Below are positions 33,335 to 44,851 of a stretch of DNA of 64,000 nt, one piece after another. The stretch's first letter is position 1; each line of letters begins with the position of its first letter. Location: NCBI GenBank assembly GCA_037042185.1, contig JAXQJY010000028.1, forward strand, positions 62,001 to 126,000, read 5' to 3'. The notes below the pieces were generated by a model. The model was not told the DNA's origin. It saw only the letters and a list, made by a program, of their open reading frames with translations, and did no database searches. The position numbers were made by a program, and so were the translations under genes. This stretch comes from Sordariomycetes sp. S80-01Y (Eukaryota; Ascomycota; Sordariomycetes).

Positions 33335-35248
33335 GCTGGGCAGATTCGCGCGCTGGTGGTGTTGTGTTTGGTGGTTTGAGTTGGACGAGGGAGGTCCGAA
33401 TTGGGGTGGAGAATGAAGGGACGACGAGCACGTCCGATGCTCCTATACATTGGATTTCCTAGCCGCGATTCTGCCTGGCTGATTTTACTGGCTAGGAATC
33501 CTTCTAGTCTGACAGCCATGGACACGTCGATGCGCCAACACTGGGGATTGCTTCTACGCTCATGCTCGGCTCCAACTCGAGTAGTCCTGCTGGACAGCCA
33601 ACTTCCGGTCCGAAGTGACTTGTCAACGTCATGCTCTTTGTGACCGGATCTCATGTATTAAACGGCACCTTCACCCCAGGATCCATGCACCCCCATATCT
33701 CGCCTCCAACAACGATCAAACTTCTCCCGCATAAGGCACCGCCAGCAGAGAGTCCAGTTTGGCCCGTGATCACTCGATCCAAGCCATCCATATCATCGCG
33801 TTCCGACCTGATACTCCAAGGATATGTTGGTCCGCACCAAAAAAAACCCCACTCTGCTCACCAAACCCCAGAGAACAACACCACAGCGAGCCACAGACTC
33901 TGCGCAGCGAAGCTTACCACGGCGGGTTACTTCACGCGCTACTGGCATTGTGATGCAATTGCGAACACTAGTTCATCGCATCATGCCGTTCGCCCCGTTG
34001 TGGACTGTCCTCAGCACAAGAGCTGGCAGACGACGGCCTTCTCAAACCGCGCCCAGGTCTACTGGCCCAGGGCAGATCTGCCGCCTGAATTGATCCAACG
34101 TAGATACTAGCCTTCTCAATGTTGATGCCGAAATGACGGAATGCTGGACCATCGCGTTTGTCAGGCCCAGCCTGACCGATTGAGTTGTTCAAAATCCACG
34201 ACCTTGTCAATGGCTAGACGTGCCAGTATCGAACGTGCAGGCAGCGAGCAAAGTCGCTTGTGAACTAGGCTCGGCCCCGACCCTTCGTTGACGAGAATGC
34301 GACGCTTCAGAGGTGTTTTCCCACTGGTACTGGCTCCCAGCTGCCGGTGATACACGGCCCCGGGATCCGCTAAGCGCAAGTGTCGCTTTGTCTCGCCCAC
34401 ATCATGGACGCAACCGCATTCGTATTGCGTCTCTATCGCGCGGCGCGTCTGCTCAGAGAGCCATAACCCAACGCTCCTGACTTCGACTCATCATCTGGAA
34501 TCGTGAGTCTTCGACACGGTCAATCGACCGCCTACCGGGAAGAATCTCTCATCTGCGTGACACATGCCGTGAACGGTAAAGTTAAGTTCGGTAAAGACTA
34601 TGAAGTCCTTGCATGATCGATCGTTCTGCGACGGGAAATGACGCGGGTCGCGATGACAATGAGTGAGGTCGTGAGCAAGGACGAGAGATTAGGCGTGCTC
34701 GAGCGTTGGATTGGCCAAAGTTGGATGCGAGATCCACAATGGGTGACAGAATTGCTGCAGTTCCATTACGCTTATTGCTGAGAGCTTGTCGACAAGTAGA
34801 CGTTGGCCTCCCTCCTAACGGGATCGGATCGTAAATACCTTGATGAGTCCACAGGAGCAATCCGTTGAACAATAGGTTTATGACCCTTTCCGCATCCTTA
34901 ACAATCCCTTTCAACTGTGTGCAACGTGAGTCCATGGTGCTTATTGCTAGTGCTAGTGGCGATGATGCCCACAATGACCTACCCACGTTGCTCGCCGATT
35001 TTGTCGCCAAGTCCCACTTCCAATTTTCACCCTGAAGGGCGCTCGGTCAGGTGACAGGTGGGCCACACGCATCTTGTTCATTGGGTGGCCGGTCCCAGGG
35101 CAAGCGCCTTCCACACAACTTTTACCCGTTTTTTCGCCAGATTACTTCAACAACTCAACACCACGCGCAAGTAAGCCAAACCTCACCCACCACGGCGCTC
35201 TGCCATACTAACCTCCTCAACAGCATCGTCGAGTGAACACTAGCCGCC
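33335..35248. other. Long divergent intergenic region
   Basis: About 1.9 kb between the WHIM gene and uL2. The open frame at 34582-35010 (minus) and others look like chance. The 120 bases before uL2 are C/A-rich leader-like sequence. No tRNA or repeat found. Confidence 0.5.
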
Positions 35249-36275
35249 ATGGGTCGTGTCATTCGCAACCAGCGCAAGGGCCGTGGCTCCATCTTCAGTC
35301 AGTTCCCTCCAACCGTACCGTCGAACCCCTCGATACCGACTTCGACTTCGATATCGAACCCGACGACCACGATGCAGACAATTGGGATTTATGCTGACCT
35401 GGAACGATAGCTGCCAACACGCGCCTGAACAAGGCTCCTGCCAAGTTCCGCAACCTCGACTACTCCGAGCGTCATGGCTACCTCCGTGGTGTCGTGAAGG
35501 AGATCATCCACGATGCTGGCAAGTCCACCCCGATACGATGCAATGGAAGCCTCATGGCATCGAAATGCAGGAACAGCACAGGAACAGAGGGCTAACGATG
35601 GATTCTTTGCAGGTCGCGGTGCTCCCCTCGCCCGTGTGCAGTTCCGCCACCCCTACCAGTACAAGCTGGTGACCGAGACTTTCATCGCCAACGAGGGCAT
35701 GTACACCGGCCAGTTCATCTACGTCGGCAAGCGTGCTGCTCTTACCGTCGGCAACGTCCTGCCCGTCGGCGAGATGCCCGAGGGTACCGTCGTCACGAAC
35801 GTCGAGGAGAAGGTTGGCGACCGTGGAACCCTCGGCCGTACCTCCGGCAACTACATCACCATTGTCGGCCACAACCCTGACGAGGGCAAGACCCGTGTCA
35901 AGCTCCCCTCTGGTGCCAAGAAGGTTATTAAGTCTGGCTCCCGTGGTATGATTGGTATCGTCGCTGGTGGCGGCCGTACCGATAAGCCCCTCCTTAGTAC
36001 GTATTTTCACGCCTATGAAGTATGGTTAATGGAATACTGACTGTACAACAGAGGCCTCGCGTGCCAAGCACAAGTTCGCTGTCAAGCGCAACAACTGGCC
36101 CAAGACCCGTGGTGTTGCCATGAACCCCGTCGATCACCCTCACGGTGGTGGTAACCACCAGCATATCGGTAAGGCGTCTACCATCTCGCGGTACGCCGTC
36201 CAGGGACAGAAGGCCGGTCTCATTGCCGCCAGGAGGACGGGTCTGTTGCGTGGTACTCAGAAGACGAAGGAATAG
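35249..36275 (+). CDS. rpl8: 60S ribosomal protein uL2 (RPL8/RPL2)
   Basis: Conserved large-subunit protein next to the peptidyl-transferase centre. Exons 35249-35297, 35411-35518, 35613-35996, 36052-36275 give 254 aa, exactly the family size. It starts [16 protein letters not shown]; the universal [16 protein letters not shown] loop lies in the last exon. Intron 2 (35519-35612) begins GCAAGT, not GT. The reading frame ([12 protein letters not shown]) and family alignment need this GC-AG junction; the nearby GT in the same bases would break the frame. Confidence 0.97.
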
Positions 36276-36711
36276 AGCGGTCACTGATTCATGGTCTCAT
36301 TGGGATGGTGTTTTACTGGCTGGCTTGCGACTTTTGAGGATACTTCTGAGAGCAGGGCTTAGAAGTGGGTTAGCTCATAGGGCCAGTTTGGCATTTGGCG
36401 CATAAAATGTCTGATGATCACCTGCAACTCCCATCCCGTGTTCGTGAACATCCTGTACGACCTCATTCATTATAGGTGCTCACGCAGCCTCTTTGATCTG
36501 AAACACTGAACCCGACCTTTGGGAACGAACCTGGTGTGATTGATTCTAGCTATCAATGAGGTCACTCAAAAAATTAAGAGCCAGATTGGATCACACGTAT
36601 GTGGGTGTCCAGATCTAATATACTTTCGCTGGCATGAGATCACAGTTCCCGGCTTTGCTACTTGGCGTCAAGTTGCCCCTCGACCATCGCTGTTAGAGAT
36701 CTGCGAACGCT
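36276..36711. other. Convergent 3' region
   Basis: Nothing recognised. Confidence 0.5.
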
Positions 36712-37032
36712 TCACTTTCGAAACAATTCTTTGCTCGCTCCTCCCTTGCTATCGAAATCTGGGACCACTACTGTTCCATACCCTTTCAGCGCATGTGCTC
36801 GTAAGGCTTCTAGCTTCTTCCCCTTCTTAGTCGTCGGCATCTCATCAAGCTCAGAATGACTTTCGACTTGTCTGCGCATGAATTCAATTATTCTATCTTC
36901 CTCAAACTTTTGTCCGGCCGAGATACTGGCTCCCAGAAAACTAGCATCGTGGTTGGTGACCAAGGCAGGTTTGAGACCTTTGAACCCGACAGTCCAGGTG
37001 TCTACCTCGGCAGGGGCTTGCTCCCCAGTCAT
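36712..37032 (-). CDS. Orphan small protein (106 aa), hypothetical
   Basis: I do not recognise it. Single exon starting MTGEQAPAEVDTW. It is balanced, charged and soluble-looking, with a helical stretch KFEEDRIIEFMRRQVESHSE and a basic PTTKKGKKLEALRAHALKG segment; it ends GGASKELFRK. No signal peptide or membrane segment. The composition looks coding and not random, but no intron, neighbour or domain supports it. Confidence 0.4.
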   Translation of the reverse strand: MTGEQAPAEVDTWTVGFKGLKPALVTNHDASFLGASISAGQKFEEDRIIEFMRRQVESHSELDEMPTTKKGKKLEALRAHALKGYGTVVVPDFDSKGGASKELFRK

Positions 37033-38835
37033 GTAAGGTATATTAAGAGTTGTTCTGGGTGCTGAATAAAGGTGATGGGTTCGTGGTCGCGGAGTGAGAT
37101 ATTGATTGAGGGTGATCTCAGAATATGGTGCTGTCACTAGTAGTAGTATACGAAGATATATACCGTGGAAATAGAAAGCTATGAGAATCGGTCTCGTGGC
37201 GGAAGCCTTGCCCCTTTGCACTACTCTATAGGCGCGATCTTCGATACAAACTTAAAGTCAGACGAAGAAAGTCAAAAGTCAGCCAGATGTAGTCTCACCG
37301 ACCGGTCAGACGGTCAGAAACAGTGCACGATTTGTTCTGATACATTGTGTCTTTTCTGGTGCATCCACACACCCCCAGCCGCATACTCTTCCGTGCACCT
37401 TAAAAGATCGAATCACACATATCAGCACTGTCCAATCACCGCATAACAGCGTGGGCTGTGCTGATTCACGCTATGACAAAAGCCAAAAACAGTCATAGTC
37501 GATAATCGAAGACCGTCTCGGTACAAGCCGCTACTGCACGATTGCCACGAGGGTGGTAAAAAAAACGTTGTGTGAATAGAATTGCTAATTGCGAAGATCC
37601 AAACCACACAGCCGCTTGTGATGAGCACTGGAAGTTGTTCGAAGAACGCTTATGCCCCTGCTGCGCATGTCTCTTTGACGAGGGTTTCATGTATGAATCA
37701 GTTCAAGAACTCGAGTTGAGGTCTACAGCTACGAATGAGCCCGGCCCAAGACAGAAGAAGAACGGAACGGGAAGGTTGAAGAGAGAAGAGAGCAGGGCAA
37801 AGAAGAGTATAGCAAAGAGAGATCTTGACTCGGAAAAGGCACCTCCGCGAACTACTTTGGCGGCAACTCAGATCAACAGGCAAATGTTCTGTTTGCAACT
37901 TCTCGTCAAGTTTGCTCAGCTGAAGCTGAAAGTAGGCTCTGGTCAGGAGTAGCATTGCAAGGCATAAGCTTGTGCTGCTGCACGATCCAGATCAACAAGA
38001 CTCGAGCCAAGACTTGCAGCCTGCCCGGAGCAGGTCAGCTTTGCTTCCTCATCCTCTCAGTATCCGGATCAGATCAGAATCATTCGGGCAGCAGCTAGAG
38101 AGTGGGAGGATGGGAACGTCGAAGGACATTGATATTTGGCGTAGAGTTTCCTGGAGGCGAGGGGGCCCTCAAAATATTGTAAGTCTCGTCGTGGCAGATT
38201 CAATTGCGGCGCTCACAAAGTCACAGGACGTGAGAGAGCGGAGATCTGGATGCTGTTTCTGGGAGAGGAAAAGGGACTAGGTCTCTAACGGATAGGGGGA
38301 GTAGGGCAGCAGCTGCTGATGACATGCCAGGGTTCTGGTAGGTGTTGGAGGGCTGAATTACCGTGTACAAACGCCAACAGAAACCACCAATTGTGGCGGC
38401 TGAGACAACGCTAAATTCTCTCTTGATGCGTCGCCCATTATCGAGAGGAGGTATCTGCTCGGGGCGCAATATTGAATCAAATCCGAGAGGTGGCTGCGGC
38501 AAAGGAAACGCAGAGCTAGGCACGAAAACAGTGATGATATGGTCGTTCTTAGACTCGGTGCATACCATACAGCGCCCTACGGTGATCGGGTTAGAAGATT
38601 AGGGGCTTCCGGGACTTCTATGACCGCTCGAGGATCCTCACGAGACTTTTAGCCGGTATAAAGTGGCCTTTTCGTGTATCCCCACTCCGGGGATGCGACG
38701 CACGATGCCACTGATATAGACTGGCAGTCATGGTTATACGTTTAATAGTAAAGGCCCTTGTATGCTCGCTTCTTAATTCACAGGGTATTGTGTAATTTGG
38801 ACCTTTTGGAGAACGGCGTTCATCCCATTGCTCAT
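37033..38835. other. Intergenic with a possible cysteine-rich gene fragment
   Basis: About 1.8 kb. One frame (37572-37952, listed separately) has a cysteine-rich start. Otherwise nothing recognised. Confidence 0.4.
37572..37952 (+). pseudogene. Cysteine-rich open frame without an ATG start (fragment or second exon)
   Basis: The frame is open for 126 codons but has no ATG until codon 45. It opens with NCEDPNHTAACDEHWK and ERLCPCCACLF, then turns highly charged (RLKREESRAKKSIAKRD). This resembles in style, but not in exact spacing, the small cysteine proteins at 3.5-5.4 kb. It could be the 3' exon of a small gene whose first exon I could not find, a decayed copy, or chance. Confidence 0.2.
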
Positions 38836-40140
38836 CTAAAGGCCGTCTGGGTATATTGTCTCGAGAAGTCCGAGAAACTCTCCCCTATTGACAGCGGTCA
38901 CCCAAGTCTCGATCTGCGGCAAAGCGAAGCCCTCAGCGCAGCGAAGAACAGCCCCTAGAAAAGCCGTCCTCAACGTGCTATCAGCAACTGTCTCATCCCA
39001 TCCAGCCCAGAGTCTCGACATGTTTTCGGAGTAGACCTTCCTAAGCTGTGTTTGCTCATACTCCATGAGATGGATCCAGTATAGGTCACATTTACCTTCA
39101 TTGTCGAGGTCATCGAAGCCCTCAGATGAAATTTCCTTTTCTGCGTGCTCGTCGCCGTACTCGTCCCGACGCGGTTCCCGCTCCCGATCTACTCCGCGTA
39201 AAAATTCGGGCATCTGCGTAGCTACCCAGAGAGGCATTGTCGACACGCACTCCCAATCTATCACGGCCGTGATGGCACCTTTCTCGTCTACCATGATGTT
39301 CTGCAACGAGAGGTCGTCATGCCACAAAACTGTTCGCTCTGGGGGGTGCTGGACGCTGGGAAAGATCTTGGGTAGTAGATCGTCGAGCATCTGAGCTACT
39401 CGCAGATGCTCTTCGGCATCTTCTTTGTCATCTTCGTCCTCGGCCTCATTCAAAGCTCTTGTCTGCTCTTGTACAATGATAGAAATATAGGACTTCAGCC
39501 AATCGTGAGTGGAACGGAACGGTCCACGATGGATGTCATAGTCGAAGTGTTGGCCCCAGAAAAAATGAAGGGCGGCGATCCGCCCAGGCGTGAACTGCGT
39601 ATCGGGAGTCGCTGCGTGTATGCCTTCCCTTAGAGTGCCGATGGCGCGAAATTTGATACTGTTGAAGAGTTGGGCTTGGTATTCTGCAACATTCTTGACC
39701 AAGCCTTCCTTTACCTCCATGCTCAGCTTACGCCATTGTCGACGCGCAGGAGTGCCAGGGACAAGCTCCATGAGGATCCATTCTAGCTTCAGTTCGTTGT
39801 TGGTCGAGTCCTCAAAGGCTACGACTCCAGGAACAGGAATCTTCGAGTGACGGCTGAGCCAACGAAGAGTTGCTACTTCGCCAGCGGTCTTGTGATGGGG
39901 GTCGACGGGGAGGGAAACTCGCAGAACGTGTTTTTGCTGAATGTGATCTTCCACGATATACAGCCTATGGAATGCACCAGAAGCCAGAAAAGACACTGCG
40001 ATGCCGTCTGTCGATTTCAGTTGAAGTGCTCGCTGGCACACCTTCTTGACTGCGTCTAAGCTCAGCTCTGGCTCCAAGCGTGGCTCAAGACCGAGTCCGT
40101 TGTCGTCCCAGACGAGCCCTGTTCGGGCAGACTTGGGCAT
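38836..40140 (-). CDS. APH-fold phosphotransferase family protein (434 aa)
   Basis: Aminoglycoside-phosphotransferase/choline-kinase-like fold, much expanded in filamentous fungi; substrates are mostly unknown. Single exon starting MPKSARTGLVWDD. Nucleotide loop-like LASGAFHRLY is at 52-61. VLRVSLP at 72-78 has Arg where kinases have the ATP-binding Lys. GEVATLRWL carries the helix-C Glu. The Brenner-like catalytic motif WHDDLSLQN is at 273-281 (Asp276, Asn281) and the metal motif VIDWE at 293-297 (Asp295). An acidic insert lies at about 231-245. The catalytic Asp residues are present, so it may be active, but nothing here supports drug resistance as its role. Confidence 0.85.
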   Translation of the reverse strand: MPKSARTGLVWDDNGLGLEPRLEPELSLDAVKKVCQRALQLKSTDGIAVSFLASGAFHRLYIVEDHIQQKHVLRVSLPVDPHHKTAGEVATLRWLSRHSKIPVPGVVAFEDSTNNELKLEWILMELVPGTPARRQWRKLSMEVKEGLVKNVAEYQAQLFNSIKFRAIGTLREGIHAATPDTQFTPGRIAALHFFWGQHFDYDIHRGPFRSTHDWLKSYISIIVQEQTRALNEAEDEDDKEDAEEHLRVAQMLDDLLPKIFPSVQHPPERTVLWHDDLSLQNIMVDEKGAITAVIDWECVSTMPLWVATQMPEFLRGVDREREPRRDEYGDEHAEKEISSEGFDDLDNEGKCDLYWIHLMEYEQTQLRKVYSENMSRLWAGWDETVADSTLRTAFLGAVLRCAEGFALPQIETWVTAVNRGEFLGLLETIYPDGL

Positions 40141-40899
40141 TTTGCAGTGGGCTAGATGAAGATGATTATGTGTGAAGTCGTAGACAAAGGTTACAAGCGC
40201 GTTGGGGCCAGGTAGGTATGATTATCCCAGCCATTTCCCCAATATGCACCAATAATGCGGGGTCACAATAAGCGCCAGGATCAGGAGGTTGTTGTCCCCT
40301 AGCTCAGAGTGATGGCGCTATGTCCACAAGCTCATAGTTCGAGAGCGGCTTCTGAAATTACGTGAAAGCTGGAATCACAGAGAATTCAGTAGAGGGGAGC
40401 ATGGTTAGGTTCTATGAGGAACAGAGGGCAAAACCCAGCTACAGAAGACATTGCTAAACAACAATTCACAATGAAATTCGACATAAGGTTTGAACCAACT
40501 CCCTGTACAAACCCCGATTTTGGAATCACTTCTCCATGAAGAGTCGAAATAGCGGAGACTTCATAGGCGATAGGCATAACTACAGAGGGGATCTATCGGA
40601 GAGGTAGCAATTCGTAGCCGTGAGGAGGATCGAGGCTTCGCCGAGGGCGCGGAATATCTTTGGGCGTATTCGTCTATTCACAACATTAATTATAGCCTTT
40701 CCCCTTTTGCATGATTCTGGAGATAAATGAAGCTGTCCTTCAAAGGTGACATCTTCAACCTAGCTTAGGGGAGCTTCTATCGTGTTTGGCTAGACAGTTC
40801 GCCGACCAGTCCAGCAAGATGCATCGTAAGGATGAAAGGGCAAGACCGCCATTTGAAAAAGAAGGCCCCACAAAGATTGACTATTTGACACAGTAAATA
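40141..40899. other. Intergenic, nothing recognised
   Basis: Promoter side of the APH gene and 3' side of the HET gene. Confidence 0.5.
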
Positions 40900-43800
40900 T
40901 CAGACCAATGTGATCTTCACTGTGTCCAGCCTTTGTAACCAGGGTACCGCACCCTGCTCGTCCTTTAGCCTGTCCAGTACGTCGTCGAACTGATACAAGG
41001 CTTCTGACGGCGGCAAATGACTTCCGTATGCTTTGGTCTCTGAAATCCAATCTTGTGCCTCTTTTATCACCCGCACTTCGTCTTCTTCGTTGTTTAACCT
41101 CAGAATGCCGCATGAGGGGTGTTGCCAGATTTGGGTAACCAGTTCGTTGAAAGGAATGCGCCGAAGATTATTCAAGATGTCGTATTTCTCATGTATATCA
41201 GAATCATCAGAACCATCAGAAATTTCTGAGGGCTTCGAAGTCTCTCCTGAATTGCGTCCATTGTCGGAGTCGCCCACGTTGGCTTCGTCAGGGCTTGCAC
41301 GAAGAGGCTCACCGCCGTCCGAATCGCCAGCTGACAAGTACGCTTGATCCAAATCCTCCTGGTCTTGGTCTTCTTCTTCTTCTTCTTCCTGTTCTTGTTG
41401 TTGTTGAGACTTCTCAAAACTCCCTGGGGCATCGCTTTCACAGTTCTCCTGTTTCTTTTCGGCTTCTCTTTTCGCCGACTTGTCCTTGTCTTTGGCCCAC
41501 CAGATGACTGCCCAGCGATTGCGTCTGATGAACTCAGAAAGAAGATCCCAGGTGCTGGGAGGCGAGGCTTTCGTCGGAGATGCAGTGAGGGGGTTTGCGC
41601 GATCTGGAGGCCCCTGATAGCCAATAGAGTTCTCGACGAACAGGGACCGAGGTAATCCTGCTTCGGCATTCTCAATCCCTGGCGCGACAGTATACCGCAT
41701 TTTGAAGCTGTACTCGTCAGAAATCTTGTCCATCGTGCCAATTCTTCTGAAGGCGTTTTCCCTATCCTCCACAGCTTCTAGTAGAATGCATGTAGCTTTC
41801 CTGCCGCAAGTCAAGAGGTTTTGAGCCCACTCCGCGATGGTTGTGAAGAAAGCGTAGCATTCGAACTCTTGCCCATCTAAGCAGAGTGTAGCGTCGAGCG
41901 TGAGCTGACAAACGTGACCATCATACTCATTCCAATCGGGACCAATGAGACGTAGTCGATCACCACCCTTGCCGTCCTCTTCGATGACGCTGATGATGAA
42001 GCGGCCAGGGGTTACGAAGTGAAAATGCAGTCTCCTCAGATGCCCGGTCATATGCAGCTCGCCTTTAGTCACAGCTCCGTAGGGATCCTCAGATTCAAGC
42101 TCGATATCGATATCGAGGACCTCTGCCACGGGGATCTTATTGTCGTGGAGGCTCTGCAAGGCCAGCTTCACCGGACAGGCGGTATTGAGCCACGACCACG
42201 ATGGCGCTATGACGTCCAGCCCATCTGGTCTGACACCATCTGTACACCAAGCAAGGCTATGAGGCAAGGTTGATCTCCATAACCCGCAGGCATAACTATC
42301 GTCGGGAATCATGCGGTGCATCTCCTTCGCCACGCTGGACAGGATGACGGGCATGTCCGACGCGTAGGTTACCGACTTCTTGGACAGCCCTTCGCACGTC
42401 GAGTTCCATAGCTGGTGGACTTTCACTAACCGGGCTTCGGCACTTATCTCGCTCGGATCATCAGCCTCGGACCACTCGATCTGGAACTTGGTCTCGCCAT
42501 CGAACAGCTGGTCGAATGGCGCGCCTCCAGGCATGGTCTCGCTTGCGAATCCAGCTTTGCCGAGTCCGCAGCATTCCCACACAAGCTCGTTCTCCGTGAA
42601 ATGAAGAATGCGCCTGGACAGCTGTCTTTCCCGGTGTATCCAGGCTCTGGAGAGGGAGGTTGTCGACCCCATCCAACCAAAAGCATTCTCTGTCGTCGCC
42701 AGCCAAGAACCCTTGGCTCCTTGATGTGCGACTTCCAAAGGTGTGATGTCCTCCTTTGTGCGTTTCGAGAAGCACCCAGCGCGACTATCCTCCCCCAGGT
42801 CCGCTGAGATGTTGATCTGGGCGTTCTGATAGACTTTATCCATCATTGCGGCTTCGGCTCTCCAGTCTGACTGCGAATCTTGGATGATGCACAGCGAGTC
42901 TATCCAGAGCCAATCCCATCCGAACCATGAGGCTACCTTGAAAGCGTCCTGGAAAGTCTGCGGAAGTAGGTCCCACGCCAACCCCTCAGTCTGCCTGGCG
43001 TGTAAGTTTGCCGTCAAAAGGACCGGGTTGTTCTTGGCACCCCATGCGCCCCAACAGTGACTTAAGGTCACATAGTCTCTAGAGCCATCGTCTTTGAAGA
43101 GGCGTGGCTGCTCGGCTGGAAGTACGAGCCGGACTTTGCCATCCTGCAGAGCTGCCCGAACATCCAACAGCCGAGTTGGGAGGAAATTTCGATCCTGCCT
43201 GTTGCAGAGAGCATGTTGCCCGCTGGTATTATTCCTGCATCTTTCAAACCAACCGAGTGCTAGACCGCGAGTAGGCAGACCGTCGTTCGTACCATCATCA
43301 GCGCAATCGTCCCAGGGACCCCGGATGGGGACGATTCTCGCCGCGGTGCTGCGGCTGTCAAATTGTTGACCAAAGTGGTCCTTTGGCCACAAAGCAAGTC
43401 GCAAAATGAGCTGCCAATTCCACAGGGGCTCTTTTTCGAAAGATGGATTGACCATGACGAACCACATCTTCTGTTCACCATGCTCCTCCACGAGATTCAT
43501 CCAGCAGCATTCAATCCGATAGTCAGAGAAGCGAGAAGAGCTCAGCTTGGGATAGATTGCCTTCACTTTGCTCCAAATATCAGAGCATATGAGACACTTC
43601 TCCTGTATTACTTCCCCGAATGCATACAATGAGTACAGCGAGGCGTGGTGGACAACGTTATTCTGTAAGAGGCCCGCATCATGACTGTCAACTGGTGATT
43701 CGTCTTTCCGCTTTGGTTTGTTAGCGCAACTGTCTGTTCCTCCCGGTACTAAATATTACCTTCTTGGGGTTTCGCATGTACTGAAAATAGTAGTTGAGAA

Positions 43801-44161
43801 CATCTTTGCAAGCCACGCACAACGGGTGGCCAGTGCGTACATCCAAATAATTCAGAGCATATTCGGCCCGCTCGGTTGGGGGATCAATCGACATATAACA
43901 AGTCAATCCGTCTTCGTTGTAGCCAACTTCTATACCGGTGTCTTCCATAGGTCGGATTTGGTGCGGCTCACCCGGCACAAATAGTAACCCATCGCCCCAA
44001 CCACGCGCACCGTCGAAGGAATTGTCGTGGAGCATATGCGAGTGGTACTTGTGAGTCTTTCCCCGCCGAAGGATCTGTTCGTTTATTTGTTGATGCACAA
44101 CGGCATTGTGCCGCCCGTCGTCATCTTGTCTCGGGCCTGGAAGTTGCGGTCGACGGAGCAT
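40900..44161 (-). CDS. HET-domain protein (1054 aa)
   Basis: Heterokaryon-incompatibility (HET) domain family, fungal innate-recognition proteins that can trigger cell death. Exons 44161-43760 and 43662-40900. The intron starts GTAATA, ends TTACAG and keeps phase 0, so the 134-residue upstream frame is the true N-terminus. That exon ends with CVACKDVLNYYFQYM and the next has CLICSDIW, two CxxC pairs that may bind one zinc (inference). HET core: YVTLSHCWGAWG at about 331-342, WLWIDSLCIIQDS at about 385-397, then the LSRAWIHRERQLSRRIL block. The C-terminal part has a Gln/Glu/Asp repeat near residue 890 and then an acidic tail. No NLR partner domain is visible. Confidence 0.9.
41370..41404 (+). 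repeat. Microsatellite (CTT/GTT)n inside HET coding sequence
   Basis: TTCTTCTTCTTCTTCTTC followed by a GTT run; on the coding strand it makes poly-Gln and poly-Glu. In-frame length change would alter the acidic linker without breaking the gene. Confidence 0.8.
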
Positions 44162-44851
44162 GATATGTGAACACTCCAGACAGACAGCTCACTGCCAAAT
44201 CCAAACCTTTCGCCTATGAGCTCCGGAGACTCCCTAGAGTGGCTACAATTGGCTTGATACAATACGAGAAAGAAAGGAAGGAAAGGCTCCTGTGTAAACC
44301 ATATTGACTATTGTCCCCTTTGTGTGCATAGGCTGAGCGGCACGGCGAGACTTGGCGATCTGTCACCCCAGGTAGGCTGACTGCCGGGCGTTCAAGAAGG
44401 ATCCGGTCCAAGACCAGGCTGACCCACATATCACCAGGACCAAGATCAATCTGACCTCGCAGCATTACCAAACTACCATATACATGATAATAGCGTCCTT
44501 GGCCGCTTCATTATCGATCAAAGCTGGTCTGTGTAGGTTCGACATAGACCCTTGGGTGCGGAGAACCCCAGTCCTGCTGAAGGCGATAAAAGGGGGCCTC
44601 AGACTAGCTACGCAGGCCTGTATCTTGTATACAAGGCTAGATCCAATCGTCCGATGGGAAATTCTATTGGAAATTGGAAGAGTTATAACTTAAACGTTTA
44701 CCTGAGCGCAAGGTAAAGACACGATGCGACCCCATACCCTAGTCTACACAGGAGTGAGGCCAGTGTTTGATGTCACCACCATTTAATATAAAACAAAGAA
44801 TCTCTCCGTCCGCTTATACACCCACATTGTCTTGAATGCTCAAATTTCCGC
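44162..44851. other. Intergenic, nothing recognised
   Basis: Upstream of the HET gene, 3' side of the phosphatase gene. Confidence 0.5.

Noticed and set aside
34582-35010. 142-codon frame upstream of uL2
   Set aside because: No recognisable motif; Ser/Arg-rich random-looking product.
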